Below the pieces are notes generated by a model. The model was given only the letters and a program-made list of their open reading frames with translations. It had not been told where the DNA came from and did no database searches. DNA of 64,000 bases from an uncultured Bacteroidales bacterium (GTDB lineage: Bacteria > Bacteroidota > Bacteroidia > Bacteroidales > Bacteroidaceae): the NCBI GenBank assembly GCA_902801485.1, contig CADCIP010000011.1:1-64000 (forward strand), given 5' to 3'. The position numbers and the translations under genes were made by a program. Positions 18,312 to 27,078 of the stretch are shown piece by piece; position 1 is the stretch's first letter, and every line of letters starts with the position of its first letter.

Positions 18312-19502
18312 TTATACCAATTTATAATGATTCTTCTTCAATGCTTTTCTTATTTCGTTTATCTGCTCTTCGTCGCGGGTCTCCACTTTCAGACGCAACT
18401 GGCAGGCCGTTACTCTTTCGGCATCATCGTTACGCTCATGACGTACGCTGATAACGTTACCGCCCAAGCTGGCAACAATCTGGCTCACACCAACCAACTG
18501 ACCGGGCTTGTCATCCAATTCCACCACAAAGGTATAGGTTCTGCCGCTCTTGAAGAGACCGCGGTTGATTACACGGTTCAGGATGGTTACGTCAATGTTT
18601 CCGCCACTGACAATACAGATGGTCTTCTTTCCGGCCACAGGCACCTTGTTGAACATTGCGGCTGCCACACTCACAGCGCCAGCACCTTCGGCCACCATCT
18701 TCTGCTGTTCAATCAGCGCCAGGATAGCTGCACATATTTCATCCTCTGTAACAGTGACCACACCATCCAGATACTTCTGGCAGACATCATAGGTCAATGC
18801 CCCCGGCTCCTTCACGGCAATTCCGTCGGCAATGGTATTCACTGCGTTCAGACGAAGAATCTGATGATCCACAAGACTCTGGTACATACTGGGAGCACCA
18901 GCCGCCTGCACACCCCAAACCTGAACCTTGGGGTTCAGACTTTTAATGGCATACGCCACGCCCGAGGCCAATCCACCGCCTCCGATGGGAACGAGTACAA
19001 CCTCCACGCCAGGGAGCTGATCTAACAGCTCCAAGCCTATGGTTCCTTGTCCGGCTATCACATTTTCATCATCAAAGGGGTGAACAAAAGTATAGCCGTA
19101 TTCGTCCCTCAACTGGAGAGCCTTCTGGTAGGCATCATCATAAACGCCTGGCACCAGACAGATGTCGGCTCCGTACCGTCTTGTTGCCTCCACCTTGCTG
19201 ATGGGAGCACCGTCGGGCAGGCATATCAGACTCTTTATCTTATTGAAGTTGGCACCAAGGGCCACACCTTGTGCATGATTACCGGCAGAACAGGCAATAA
19301 CACCGCGTGCCTTCTCCTCATCCGTCAGCTGCGAAATCTTATAGCAGGCACCGCGCACCTTGAAGGACCCCGTTACCTGTAGGTTCTCGGGTTTCAGGTA
19401 TATGTCGGCAGCAGGATTCAAGCGAGGAGCCTGCACCAGATCCGTACGTCGGATAACCTGATTCAGCACATACCTTGCTTTATAGAAATTATCTAAATTC
19501 AT
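18312..19502 (-). CDS. ilvA: Threonine ammonia-lyase
   Basis: A 396-residue PLP enzyme converting threonine to 2-oxobutanoate and ammonia. The PLP lysine is in GSFKVRGA (about residue 48), with the substrate loop SAGNHAQG and the glycine-rich phosphate site GGGGLASG. A C-terminal ACT domain (about residues 322-396, TFVVELDDKPGQLVGVSQIV) is typical of the short single-ACT form rather than the long two-ACT IlvA. It therefore could serve either isoleucine synthesis or catabolism. Its product imine is cleared by RidA, encoded directly downstream. Confidence 0.93.
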   Translation of the reverse strand: MNLDNFYKARYVLNQVIRRTDLVQAPRLNPAADIYLKPENLQVTGSFKVRGACYKISQLTDEEKARGVIACSAGNHAQGVALGANFNKIKSLICLPDGAPISKVEATRRYGADICLVPGVYDDAYQKALQLRDEYGYTFVHPFDDENVIAGQGTIGLELLDQLPGVEVVLVPIGGGGLASGVAYAIKSLNPKVQVWGVQAAGAPSMYQSLVDHQILRLNAVNTIADGIAVKEPGALTYDVCQKYLDGVVTVTEDEICAAILALIEQQKMVAEGAGAVSVAAAMFNKVPVAGKKTICIVSGGNIDVTILNRVINRGLFKSGRTYTFVVELDDKPGQLVGVSQIVASLGGNVISVRHERNDDAERVTACQLRLKVETRDEEQINEIRKALKKNHYKLV

Positions 19503-19517
19503 TCTTTATTCTTCACT

Positions 19518-20969
19518 TTAGATTGCCTTCAGCAAGGCCTTCAGGAACTCCCAGAACTTAGCCACGCTGGGGATGTTGCAACGTTCGTCAGGTGTATGAG
19601 GGCTGCGGAGTGTAGGACCGAAGCTTACCAAGTCCATCTTGGGATAAACACCGCCTATGATACTGCACTCCAGACCTGCATGGCAAACCTCCACACGAGC
19701 ATCCTCATTGAAGATTTCCTTGTACACCTTCACCATCGTAGCAACAATGGGGCTGTCGAAGTTGGGCTGCCAGGCACCATACTGACCTCCGTATTCAACC
19801 TTCAAGCCAGCCATAGAGAAGCAGCACTCCTGCATCTCCTGAAGATATTCCATCATCGTCTCGTTGCTGGAACGGCCCAGGATAAGGATACTAACCTCTC
19901 CGGCGCCTATGTTAATGATACCCAAGTTACTGCTGGTCTCAACTACAGCAGGAATACTGGGAATATGACGCAACACACCGTCATGACAGGCCATAATAGC
20001 ATCCACCAGATTGTCCTGGATTTCTACGGGCACTTGTCCTGCAGGCATATTTGTATTCTCTACGGTCAGGGAAATACCTTCTTCCACTCCGCGGAACTCA
20101 TCTTGGAATGTCTTCTCGCAATACTGAGCCAGATCCTTCAGGTCGTCCAGATTCTCCTCAGGGATACTCAGTACCACTGTTGCAGTTCGTGGGATAGCAT
20201 TACGCATATTACCACCGTTCCAAGTGCAGAGACGAGCCTCGTCATCGGCAATAGCCTGACGGACGAAACGTGCCATCAACTTGTTGGCATTTGCTCTGCC
20301 TTCATTGATTTCCAAACCGCTGTGTCCGCCACGAAGGCCCTTCAGTGCAACCTTAACGGCAATATCTCCTTCTTCTGGAATTACCTCTTTATATTGCATG
20401 GTGGCAGAAATGTTCACGCCGCCTGCAGAACCGATGACGAATTCACCCATCGTCTCATTATCGATATTGAGCAAGATATCACCTTTCAGCGTGTCGGCTG
20501 CCAAATGGTTTACGCCATACATGGTACTCTCTTCGTCGGCAGTAATCAATGCCTCCAATGGCCCATGCTGAAGGTCGGTACTCTCCATAACAGCCATAAT
20601 AGCAGCTACACCCATACCGTCGTCTGATCCTAAAGTCGTACCTTTGGCCTTTACCCAGTCACCATCGATATAGGTCTCTATGGGGTCTGTCTCAAAGTTA
20701 TGCTTGCTCTCGTCTGTTTTCTGAGGAACCATATCCATGTGTGCCTGCAGGACTGCCGTCTTGTGGCCCTCCATACCGGGTGTGGCAGGTTTGCGCATGA
20801 CAATATTCTCTGCCCCGTCCTTAAAGGCCTCTATTCCGTGTTCTTTTGCCCAATCCAAAAGGAATTGCTGAATTTTCTGCAAATGTCCGCTGGGACGGGG
20901 AACCTGCGTAAGCAAGTAAAAATTCTTCCAGATAATCTGGGGATTCAATTCTTTAATTGATGTTGCCAT
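19518..20969 (-). CDS. pepD: Cytosolic non-specific (aminoacyl-histidine) dipeptidase PepD
   Basis: A 483-residue M20C metallopeptidase of full length. Zinc ligands and catalytic residues are visible: LQAHMDMVPQ (His, Asp), GSDDGMGVAA (bridging Asp), ITADEES (Glu pair) and the C-terminal HAGLECSII. It lacks a signal peptide, so it acts in the cytoplasm on dipeptides such as Xaa-His. Its own promoter (21013-21043) separates it from the deaminase gene upstream. It is followed, 15 bases on, by ilvA and ridA, so the three may be one amino-acid operon. Confidence 0.94.
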   Translation of the reverse strand: MATSIKELNPQIIWKNFYLLTQVPRPSGHLQKIQQFLLDWAKEHGIEAFKDGAENIVMRKPATPGMEGHKTAVLQAHMDMVPQKTDESKHNFETDPIETYIDGDWVKAKGTTLGSDDGMGVAAIMAVMESTDLQHGPLEALITADEESTMYGVNHLAADTLKGDILLNIDNETMGEFVIGSAGGVNISATMQYKEVIPEEGDIAVKVALKGLRGGHSGLEINEGRANANKLMARFVRQAIADDEARLCTWNGGNMRNAIPRTATVVLSIPEENLDDLKDLAQYCEKTFQDEFRGVEEGISLTVENTNMPAGQVPVEIQDNLVDAIMACHDGVLRHIPSIPAVVETSSNLGIINIGAGEVSILILGRSSNETMMEYLQEMQECCFSMAGLKVEYGGQYGAWQPNFDSPIVATMVKVYKEIFNEDARVEVCHAGLECSIIGGVYPKMDLVSFGPTLRSPHTPDERCNIPSVAKFWEFLKALLKAI

Positions 20970-21012
20970 AGTTGTTATGTTTTAATTGTTATAGTTTTAA
21001 TGTTAAAGTGCA

Positions 21013-21043
21013 CAAAGTTAGTCATTTTCTGCGTAATGCCAAG
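21013..21043 (-). promoter_or_regulatory. Promoter of pepD
   Basis: Read on the minus strand: CTTG at -33, a 19-base spacer, and a perfect TAACTTTG -7 box, 44 bases before the pepD start codon. Confidence 0.65.
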
Positions 21044-21079
21044 CGTTTTCACATTATTTATTAATAGTTGACGAGTAAA

Positions 21080-21514
21080 CTACCTCTTCCTCTGAAAGAA
21101 CTCCTTCATCAGCAATGCACACTCTTCCTCCATCACTCCCGAAATCAGTTCTGTCTTTGGGTGGAGAGCTTGAGGTGCGAATCGTCGGAAGCCACGTTTC
21201 TCGTCACCAGCTCCATATACAATCCTACCTATCTGCGACCAGCCTAAAGCGCCGGCACACATAATACAAGGCTCAACGGTAACGTACAAAGTGCAGTCGT
21301 TCAGATACTTGCCACCCAGATATTCAGAAGCAGCCGTAATAGCTTGCATCTCAGCATGGGCAGTCACATCCGAGAGCCGTTCCGTAAGGTTGTGGGCGCG
21401 GGCTATGATGCGGTCGCCGCATACAATAACTGCTCCCACGGGTATCTCGTCTTCTTCGATTGCACATTTGGCTTCCAAAAGCGCTTGTTTCATATAGAAA
21501 TTATCGTCTGCCAT
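21080..21514 (-). CDS. tadA: tRNA-specific adenosine deaminase
   Basis: A 144-residue cytidine-deaminase-fold protein with the zinc site HAEMQAI (His and catalytic Glu) and PCIMCAGALGWS (two Cys), as in TadA, which makes inosine at position 34 of tRNA-Arg. The tail VMEEECALLMKEFFQRKR also matches TadA. Length and absence of extra domains are normal. It is transcribed divergently from the YraN-type gene, 73 bases away. Confidence 0.9.
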   Translation of the reverse strand: MADDNFYMKQALLEAKCAIEEDEIPVGAVIVCGDRIIARAHNLTERLSDVTAHAEMQAITAASEYLGGKYLNDCTLYVTVEPCIMCAGALGWSQIGRIVYGAGDEKRGFRRFAPQALHPKTELISGVMEEECALLMKEFFQRKR

Positions 21515-21558
21515 AAAGATTCTTCAATGAGTTTGCATGCAAAAATATAGAAATTTTG

Positions 21559-21566
21559 TAAATTTG
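21559..21566 (+). promoter_or_regulatory. Possible -7 box of the yraN gene
   Basis: TAAATTTG fits TAnnTTTG 21 bases before the start codon; the TTTG upstream is 23 bases away, so spacing is not ideal. Confidence 0.4.
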
Positions 21567-21587
21567 CAGAAAATTTAGAGAACTAAA

Positions 21588-21953
21588 ATGGCTGCGCATA
21601 ACGAATTTGGCATTGAGGGCGAGGACAAAGCCGCAAACTATCTTATCAGGGAAGGCTATATCATTCTGGATCGCAACTGGAGAAGCGGCCATAAGGAACT
21701 GGATATCGTTGCAGAGAAAGACGGTATCTTGGTAGTGTTAGAGGTAAAGACGCGTACAAGTAACAAGTTCGGAAATCCAGAGGAAGCCGTTACACCCAGG
21801 AAAATAAGAAATACAGTCCTGGCGGCTGATGCTTACATTCGTCTCAATCGCATAGACCTTCCTGTACGTTTCGACATTATTTCCATTCTCAGTAATGGAG
21901 ATGTTATCAATCACATAGAAGATGCGTTCCGCTCACCCGTTTGGTACAGGTGA
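21588..21953 (+). CDS. YraN family (UPF0102) putative endonuclease
   Basis: A 121-residue protein of the usual YraN length. It has the family opening HNEFGIEGEDKAANYL and the PD-(D/E)XK-like core ELDIVAEKDGILVVLEVKTR, where Asp, Glu and Lys line a nuclease site. The biological role of YraN is not established in general; a Holliday-junction or repair nuclease is commonly assumed. A heptamer array separates it from birA. Confidence 0.88.
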   Translation: MAAHNEFGIEGEDKAANYLIREGYIILDRNWRSGHKELDIVAEKDGILVVLEVKTRTSNKFGNPEEAVTPRKIRNTVLAADAYIRLNRIDLPVRFDIISILSNGDVINHIEDAFRSPVWYR

Positions 21954-21956
21954 TGT

Positions 21957-22048
21957 AGAGTTTAGAGTTTAGAGTTGATAGTTTAGAGTTGAGAGTCAGT
22001 TTGTAAAGTTTAGAGTTTAGAGTTGATAGTTTAGAGTTGAGAGACAGT
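21957..22048. repeat. AGAGTTT/AGAGTTG heptamer arrays, duplicated
   Basis: A block of 7-bp units (AGAGTTT, AGAGTTG, ATAGTTT) of about 40 bases occurs twice, at about 21957-21995 and 22004-22045, differing by a few bases, between the yraN and birA genes. Related units occur at 47688-47720. Confidence 0.9.
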
Positions 22049-22115
22049 TGGAAAGTTAATAGTTCCACCGTTGGCGGAATACTAAAGACAGATTAAACGG
22101 TAAACAGCATAGAAC

Positions 22116-22859
22116 ATGAAGAGGATATCTTTAGACGAAACAAGTTCTACTAACAGATATGCCAAGGAACTGCCCGAGGACGAGAATCACGAGTTAACCT
22201 TGGTTACTGCCGAGTTCCAGACGGCGGGGCGTGGTGCTGGTACCAACAAGTGGGAGTCGGAACATAGCCGGAATCTTCTTTTCAGCATCGTAGCATACCC
22301 CAGGCAGTTGTTAGCCAACCAGCTATTTACCCTGTCAGAAGTTACCGCCTTAGCCATCAGCGACACGCTCAACAGCTATGTTGAGGGTTTTCAAATAAAG
22401 TGGCCCAACGATATCTATTTTGGTGACAAGAAAGCTGTGGGAATGCTTATCGAAAACGACCTGCATGGCAAACAGGTCCACCGCTCCGTCATTGGCGTAG
22501 GAGTGAACATTAACCAAACAGCATTTATCAGCGATGCCCCCAACCCTGTTTCTCTGGCACAGATATTGGGCAGGAAGGTGGACCGCGACCAGGTGCTGAA
22601 CAGCATCATGCAGCGGTTCATATATTATTATGGTATAATGGAAGAGGAGTGCTACAGCGAACTACACCAGCTATATATGCAGCATTTGTATCGTAAGGAC
22701 GCTCTCCACCCATACTCCGACGAAGGCGGCATCTTTCGGGCTCGCATCCGTGATGTTGAACCGACAGGGCATCTCGTCCTGGAAGACGGGAACGGAAGAC
22801 TAAGGCGTTATGATTTTAAGGAAGTGAGGTTTATTCTTAACGGGAACGGTAAACAGTAA
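22116..22859 (+). CDS. birA: Biotin--[acetyl-CoA-carboxylase] ligase
   Basis: A 247-residue monofunctional biotin protein ligase without the N-terminal DNA-binding domain of E. coli BirA, so it should not act as a repressor. Visible motifs are STNRYAKEL, the biotinyl-AMP loop QTAGRGAGTNKWES, and KWPNDIYFGDKKAVGMLIE with the catalytic lysine region. It attaches biotin to the carrier protein of carboxylases. The last codons and stop overlap a TAAACAG repeat array. Confidence 0.93.
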   Translation: MKRISLDETSSTNRYAKELPEDENHELTLVTAEFQTAGRGAGTNKWESEHSRNLLFSIVAYPRQLLANQLFTLSEVTALAISDTLNSYVEGFQIKWPNDIYFGDKKAVGMLIENDLHGKQVHRSVIGVGVNINQTAFISDAPNPVSLAQILGRKVDRDQVLNSIMQRFIYYYGIMEEECYSELHQLYMQHLYRKDALHPYSDEGGIFRARIRDVEPTGHLVLEDGNGRLRRYDFKEVRFILNGNGKQ

Positions 22860-22870
22860 ACAGTAAACAA
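22850..22870. repeat. TAAACAG heptamer array over the birA stop
   Basis: Two copies of TAAACAG and one TAAACAA run across the birA stop codon (22857-22859) to six bases before the pyrH start. The repeats thus supply the birA stop and part of the pyrH leader. Confidence 0.85.
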
Positions 22871-22875
22871 ATAAT

Positions 22876-23586
22876 ATGGCAAGATTTAAAAGAATTCTAC
22901 TGAAGCTGTCAGGCGAGAGCCTGATGGGTGAACAAGGTTACGGCATCGACGTAAAGCGTCTCAATGAGTATGCCCGGCAGATTAAGGAAGCCGCCGAGAT
23001 GGGTGTGCAGATAGGTATTGTTATAGGTGGAGGCAACATTTTCCGTGGCCTGACGGGTGCCGGCAAAGGTTTCGACCGTGTAAAAGGCGACCAGATGGGT
23101 ATGTGTGCCACAGTTATCAACTCGTTGGCCCTCAGCAGCGCACTGGGTGCTATCGGTCAGAAAAACCGTGTGCTTACTGCCATCCGCATGGAGCCTATCG
23201 GCGAATTCTACAACAAGTGGAAGGCTATCGAGGCTATGGAGAACGGCGAAGTTGTGATTATGAGTGCCGGAACAGGCAGCCCTTACTTCACCACCGATAC
23301 AGGTTCTTCCTTGCGCGGCATAGAGATAGAGGCTGATGTTATGCTGAAAGGTACACGCGTTGACGGCATATATACCGCCGACCCCGAGAAAGACCCTACA
23401 GCCACCAAGTTCCACGACATCACATACTCCGATGTCATTGCACGCGGACTGAAGGTAATGGACATCACAGCCACAGCCATGTGTATGCAGAACAACCTGC
23501 CCATCTACGTCTTCAATATGGATATTGTCGGCAATCTTAAAAAGGTGCTCGACGGTGAGGAAATCGGCACCCTGGTTCACAACTGA
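22876..23586 (+). CDS. pyrH: UMP kinase
   Basis: A 236-residue hexameric bacterial UMP kinase, full length. It starts with the expected MARFKRILLKLSGESLMG and carries IGIVIGGGNIFRG, AVINSLALS-type and MSAGTGSPYFTTDTGSSLRG motifs, plus the GIYTADPEKDPTA loop. It phosphorylates UMP to UDP in pyrimidine metabolism. It is 16 bases after birA. The ribosome recycling factor gene that often follows pyrH is not here; a DUF4838 gene is. Confidence 0.96.
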   Translation: MARFKRILLKLSGESLMGEQGYGIDVKRLNEYARQIKEAAEMGVQIGIVIGGGNIFRGLTGAGKGFDRVKGDQMGMCATVINSLALSSALGAIGQKNRVLTAIRMEPIGEFYNKWKAIEAMENGEVVIMSAGTGSPYFTTDTGSSLRGIEIEADVMLKGTRVDGIYTADPEKDPTATKFHDITYSDVIARGLKVMDITATAMCMQNNLPIYVFNMDIVGNLKKVLDGEEIGTLVHN

Positions 23587-23611
23587 TTTTTCAACCCTTT
23601 AATCTGAAATC

Positions 23612-25363
23612 ATGAAAACAGACATTCTTAAGGCAGGGCTGACAGGCATCCTGTTACTCTTTGTCGTGAACGCTGCCGCTGCCAACTGGCTTTTCCGGAG
23701 TGGCAAAAGCAACTACAGAATAGTTGTCGATGCATCTGCATCCGCTTCGGAACAGACGGCAGCACATGAGTTACAGCAGTATATCCGCGAGATAAGCGGT
23801 GCAGAACTGCCCATTTCTTCTGACCTGAAGGCAAGTGGGCGAAACATCTATGTGGGATATAACGCACAAGTAGGCCGGCTGACAGGAGCTCAGAAACCCG
23901 AAGCTAACGACGAAAGTTTCACCTATTGTACCATAGGGAACAACCTGATTATCTGGGGAGGTTCTCAGCGTGGTACCATGTATGGTGTCTTTACATTCTT
24001 AGAGAAAGAGCTGGGCATTCACTGGCTCACACCCGACTTCACTGTCGTGCCTAAGCTGAAAGAATGGAAATTACCCAAGTTGAATCATTCCGAGCAGCCC
24101 TTCATCTCCTATCGCTATACCAACTATTTTGTGGCCAGAGATACCAGGTGGAGTGCTCATACAAAGGAAAACACAAAGTGGGATCCTGTACAGAACGAGT
24201 ATGGTAACATGGAGGCATACTGGGGTGCTCATACCATGGGAGAGTTCGTTCCCACTAAGGAATTTTACGATACGCATCCCGAGTATTTCTGCTTGCGCGA
24301 CGGCAAACGTTACTCCGGATACGGACAACTTTGTCTCTCGAATCCTGAGGTGCTGGAATTGTGCAAGACCCGACTGGCAAAGTTTATGCGGGAGAACCCC
24401 GGCTTCCGCATCTACAGCCTTTCCCAGAACGACAATTTTCTTTTCTGCCAATGCGGGAAATGTGCAGCCATCGAGCAGCAGTACGGTGGACATTCCGGGC
24501 TCATCGTGTGGTTTGTCAATCAGGTTGCCGATGCAGTGAAGGATGAGTTTCCCGACAAATTTGTGGGCACCTTTGCCTATCAATACTCGCGACAGCCTCC
24601 TACAGGCATTAAGCCAAGAGAGAATGTTGTTATACGCCTCTGTAGCATAGAATGTTGCTTTGCCCATCCGCTATATGCAGGCTGTCCGCAGAACGAGGCT
24701 TTTATGCACGACCTGAAGGGATGGGCAGAGTTGGCACCGCATCTCTTCATCTGGGACTACATAGTCGATTATGCCCAATACATGGCACCCTGGCCTAATT
24801 TCCAAGTTCTGGGACCCAACATCCGAGTCTTTGGCGAAAATAAGGCCATCGGCGTATTCGAGGAAGCCCAGTACCAGTCGGCAGGAGCCGAGTTCGACCA
24901 GTTGAAGGCTTGGACGGCAAACCAGTTGCTGTGGAATCCCGACCAAGATGTGGATTCGCTTGTCAGCATCTTTGTCGGCGGGTTCTATGGTAAGGCTGCA
25001 CCCCGCATCATGGACTATTACCGTCTGTGCCAGAGTCTGGTAAAGCCTGACGTTCATTACGGCATTTATATTCGCGAGAATCACGAGATTTATACAGACG
25101 AGTTTATACAGAAAGCATTCTCTATACTCCGTGATGCCCTTGACATGGCAGAAACGGAAGAGATTCGTCAACGTGTGGATCGTGTAAGGATGCAACCCCT
25201 TTATCTGCAGTGTATGCGTCACAAGGCTGAATCTCTACGGGACGGCACATGGGCTGATCTCCTCCGTCTGATGAAAAAATATAAGGCAATGCATCGCGAG
25301 GGTCATCCGCAGGACAGATTCATTCGCGATTTCGAAGCTGCTGCCTCTGCCCGGCAGCAATAG
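23612..25363 (+). CDS. Secreted DUF4838 protein, putative carbohydrate-active
   Basis: A 583-residue protein with a signal peptide (to about ...NAAAA). Residues about 35-145 resemble the GH67/GH20-type N-terminal domain (EQTAAHELQQYIREISGAELP; GTMYGVFTFLEKELGIHWLTP). The DUF4838 part (about 180-480) has a TIM-barrel look with NDNFLFCQCGKC, HSGLIVWFVNQVAD and VVIRLCSIECCFAHPL. Members are found beside polysaccharide-use genes, and the fold suggests a glycosidase, but activity is not established. The cysteine pairs around residues 286-290 could bind metal or form disulfides. It lies 25 bases after pyrH. Confidence 0.8.
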   Translation: MKTDILKAGLTGILLLFVVNAAAANWLFRSGKSNYRIVVDASASASEQTAAHELQQYIREISGAELPISSDLKASGRNIYVGYNAQVGRLTGAQKPEANDESFTYCTIGNNLIIWGGSQRGTMYGVFTFLEKELGIHWLTPDFTVVPKLKEWKLPKLNHSEQPFISYRYTNYFVARDTRWSAHTKENTKWDPVQNEYGNMEAYWGAHTMGEFVPTKEFYDTHPEYFCLRDGKRYSGYGQLCLSNPEVLELCKTRLAKFMRENPGFRIYSLSQNDNFLFCQCGKCAAIEQQYGGHSGLIVWFVNQVADAVKDEFPDKFVGTFAYQYSRQPPTGIKPRENVVIRLCSIECCFAHPLYAGCPQNEAFMHDLKGWAELAPHLFIWDYIVDYAQYMAPWPNFQVLGPNIRVFGENKAIGVFEEAQYQSAGAEFDQLKAWTANQLLWNPDQDVDSLVSIFVGGFYGKAAPRIMDYYRLCQSLVKPDVHYGIYIRENHEIYTDEFIQKAFSILRDALDMAETEEIRQRVDRVRMQPLYLQCMRHKAESLRDGTWADLLRLMKKYKAMHREGHPQDRFIRDFEAAASARQQ

Positions 25364-25370
25364 CATCTGC

Positions 25371-26114
25371 TTAGAAAGCAACCTTGATGCCCGTTGTCAT
25401 GCTGGCGAACCCAGGGCCGAAACTGCTGCTCAGCACATTAAAGGGATTGTACTTATAGTAGATACCTATGTGGTGAATGTTTATCTCGGCACCTACGCCC
25501 AGGGAAACGGTATTCTCGTGTATGTTGCCGGCAGTAATCTTCTGCTCCTCGCCATTCAGATAATACTTTGTCTTGAGTGAAGCCCAAGGAGTGATGTACA
25601 GTTCCGGACCTACGGCAAAATACATTTTCTTGTTGAAGTAATGGTAGTACTTCAGGGGGAAGGAAAGGCTGAAGGTGTGAATGCGACTGAACTTAGGCTC
25701 TGTGCCGGCAGGATAATTGTATGTATGAATTTTCCCGTCCGGTTCCTTTACGAACATTCTGTCTGTCATTCTATAGTTACGCCAGTCGAATCCCATTCCC
25801 AGACGCAAGAAATCCTTTCTGCCCACGCGAATCTTACCACTGATAACATCTCCCCATTCTATTTCGAACGACTGACCCATATTTATGCCGACACCAGGAT
25901 CCTGGCTGACACCGCCAATAAAACCAAACGAGAAGGTTGAACAGAGAGAGCCCTTGACTGTTGCCTTAGAACTGGTGGTAGTCTTACTCACTTTCAGTCC
26001 AGGCAGTTCAAAGTCCCATCCGCCGGGATATTTGTCATCATTATTATCATTGTCTGCAAACACGTTTGTTACCGCGAACACGGCCACTGCTATGGCCAAA
26101 AGATACTTTTTCAT
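25371..26114 (-). CDS. Outer-membrane beta-barrel protein
   Basis: A 247-residue protein with a signal peptide (MKKYLLAIAVAVFAVTNVFA), an Asp/Asn-rich linker (DNDNNDDKYPGG) and alternating beta strands typical of PorT-like small barrels, ending in a strand with terminal Phe (TGIKVAF). It is the last gene of a sigma/anti-sigma operon, so it may be either the sensor or a target of that regulatory pair. It converges with the DUF4838 gene with only 7 bases between them. Confidence 0.7.
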   Translation of the reverse strand: MKKYLLAIAVAVFAVTNVFADNDNNDDKYPGGWDFELPGLKVSKTTTSSKATVKGSLCSTFSFGFIGGVSQDPGVGINMGQSFEIEWGDVISGKIRVGRKDFLRLGMGFDWRNYRMTDRMFVKEPDGKIHTYNYPAGTEPKFSRIHTFSLSFPLKYYHYFNKKMYFAVGPELYITPWASLKTKYYLNGEEQKITAGNIHENTVSLGVGAEINIHHIGIYYKYNPFNVLSSSFGPGFASMTTGIKVAF

Positions 26115-26161
26115 ATTTTTAATCTATTAAACTGATAACCTGTTAAACTAATAACCTATTC

Positions 26162-26623
26162 TCATTTTCTCTTGAATGTTTTTCTCAAGTCTGCAAGTGA
26201 GGCTTCGCCCTCCATATAGACCATAGTGATGTCGAATTTGGTCGACTTGGGTCTGCATTGGTAGCAGATGTAGCGATGTGATCCCTTATCGTTATCTGTT
26301 AGCTGCACAATGGCGTAATAGAGGAAGCCGTCGCGAGTCTCCATCTCCATGTTGCTGTCGTCGTCAGAGATGCGTTCTCTCATGTCAATGTTGAAAAGAG
26401 CATCCGCCTTTGCCCGCTGTGAGTTATTGGCCAGGAACTTGACCGTGTGAAGCAGTCTTAGCTTATAAGGTGCCACGTTGTCTCCCTTTATAAGGCTTTC
26501 CTGCATATACTGCTTGGCGATGACCTTTCCTTCGAAGACCTCATTAATCTGCAATCCCCGCTGAGCTGAGGTGCTCAGGCAGATGCCAATAAGCATTGAT
26601 AATATAAATAATGTTCGTTTCAT
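26162..26623 (-). CDS. Secreted hypothetical protein of the sigma operon
   Basis: A 153-residue protein with signal peptide (...CLSTSAQ). It resembles the small secreted proteins (DUF6108-type, from memory) that accompany Bacteroidota ECF sigma factors. Its start overlaps the end of the anti-sigma gene by four bases (ATGA), indicating coupled translation. Mature sequence: an RGLQINEVFEGKVI start and a basic C-terminus. The function is unknown; a periplasmic input to the anti-sigma protein is a fair guess. Confidence 0.6.
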   Translation of the reverse strand: MKRTLFILSMLIGICLSTSAQRGLQINEVFEGKVIAKQYMQESLIKGDNVAPYKLRLLHTVKFLANNSQRAKADALFNIDMRERISDDDSNMEMETRDGFLYYAIVQLTDNDKGSHRYICYQCRPKSTKFDITMVYMEGEASLADLRKTFKRK

Positions 26624-27078
26624 TTTGCATTAAATAAATCTGTAAGTTGTTCTTCTTCGTTTCCGTTGCTGAATATCTCCTGCAGGGCTTCCTGCCCCAT
26701 CTGCATGGCCTGCGCCTGATTGGTAATCATCTTGCCATCCACGTATGCTATAGCCATGTTCTCGTCGTGCTTAGGCGGAGTCAGGAAGATAACAGCAAAG
26801 GCTGCAACGCAAGCTGCTGCCACTAATGGCCACAACTTAACACTTCGGCGAACAGCCGGAATCTGCCCTTCGGAGAAACGGTCCAAGGCTTCCACGCTGG
26901 GTGTTTCTGCTTTCTCTTCCAGCACAGCAAACATTCTGGCGTATGGAGTCAGTCCGGCAGGCAGGTCTTTGGTGTTGCCAAAGTATTCCTTCAGCAGTCG
27001 CTGCTCCTCCTGAGTACTCTCCCCCTCCATGTAGCGGGCGAGGTATTCTTGTACGTTTTCTGATGTCACCTTCTTCAT
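26620..27078 (-). CDS. Putative membrane anti-sigma factor
   Basis: A 152-residue protein with a cytoplasmic helical N-terminus (VQEYLARYMEGESTQEEQRLLKEYF, the pattern of anti-sigma zinc-less N-domains in Bacteroidota), one membrane segment at about residues 87-102 (LVAAACVAAFAVIFL) and a periplasmic tail. It overlaps the sigma gene by four bases. It should hold the sigma factor inactive at the membrane. Confidence 0.75.
   Translation of the reverse strand: MKKVTSENVQEYLARYMEGESTQEEQRLLKEYFGNTKDLPAGLTPYARMFAVLEEKAETPSVEALDRFSEGQIPAVRRSVKLWPLVAAACVAAFAVIFLTPPKHDENMAIAYVDGKMITNQAQAMQMGQEALQEIFSNGNEEEQLTDLFNAK

Noticed and set aside
21957-22048. Duplicated 40-base blocks that might be a CRISPR array
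   Set aside because: The blocks are themselves heptamer repeats and have no unique spacers of regular length; no cas genes are present.
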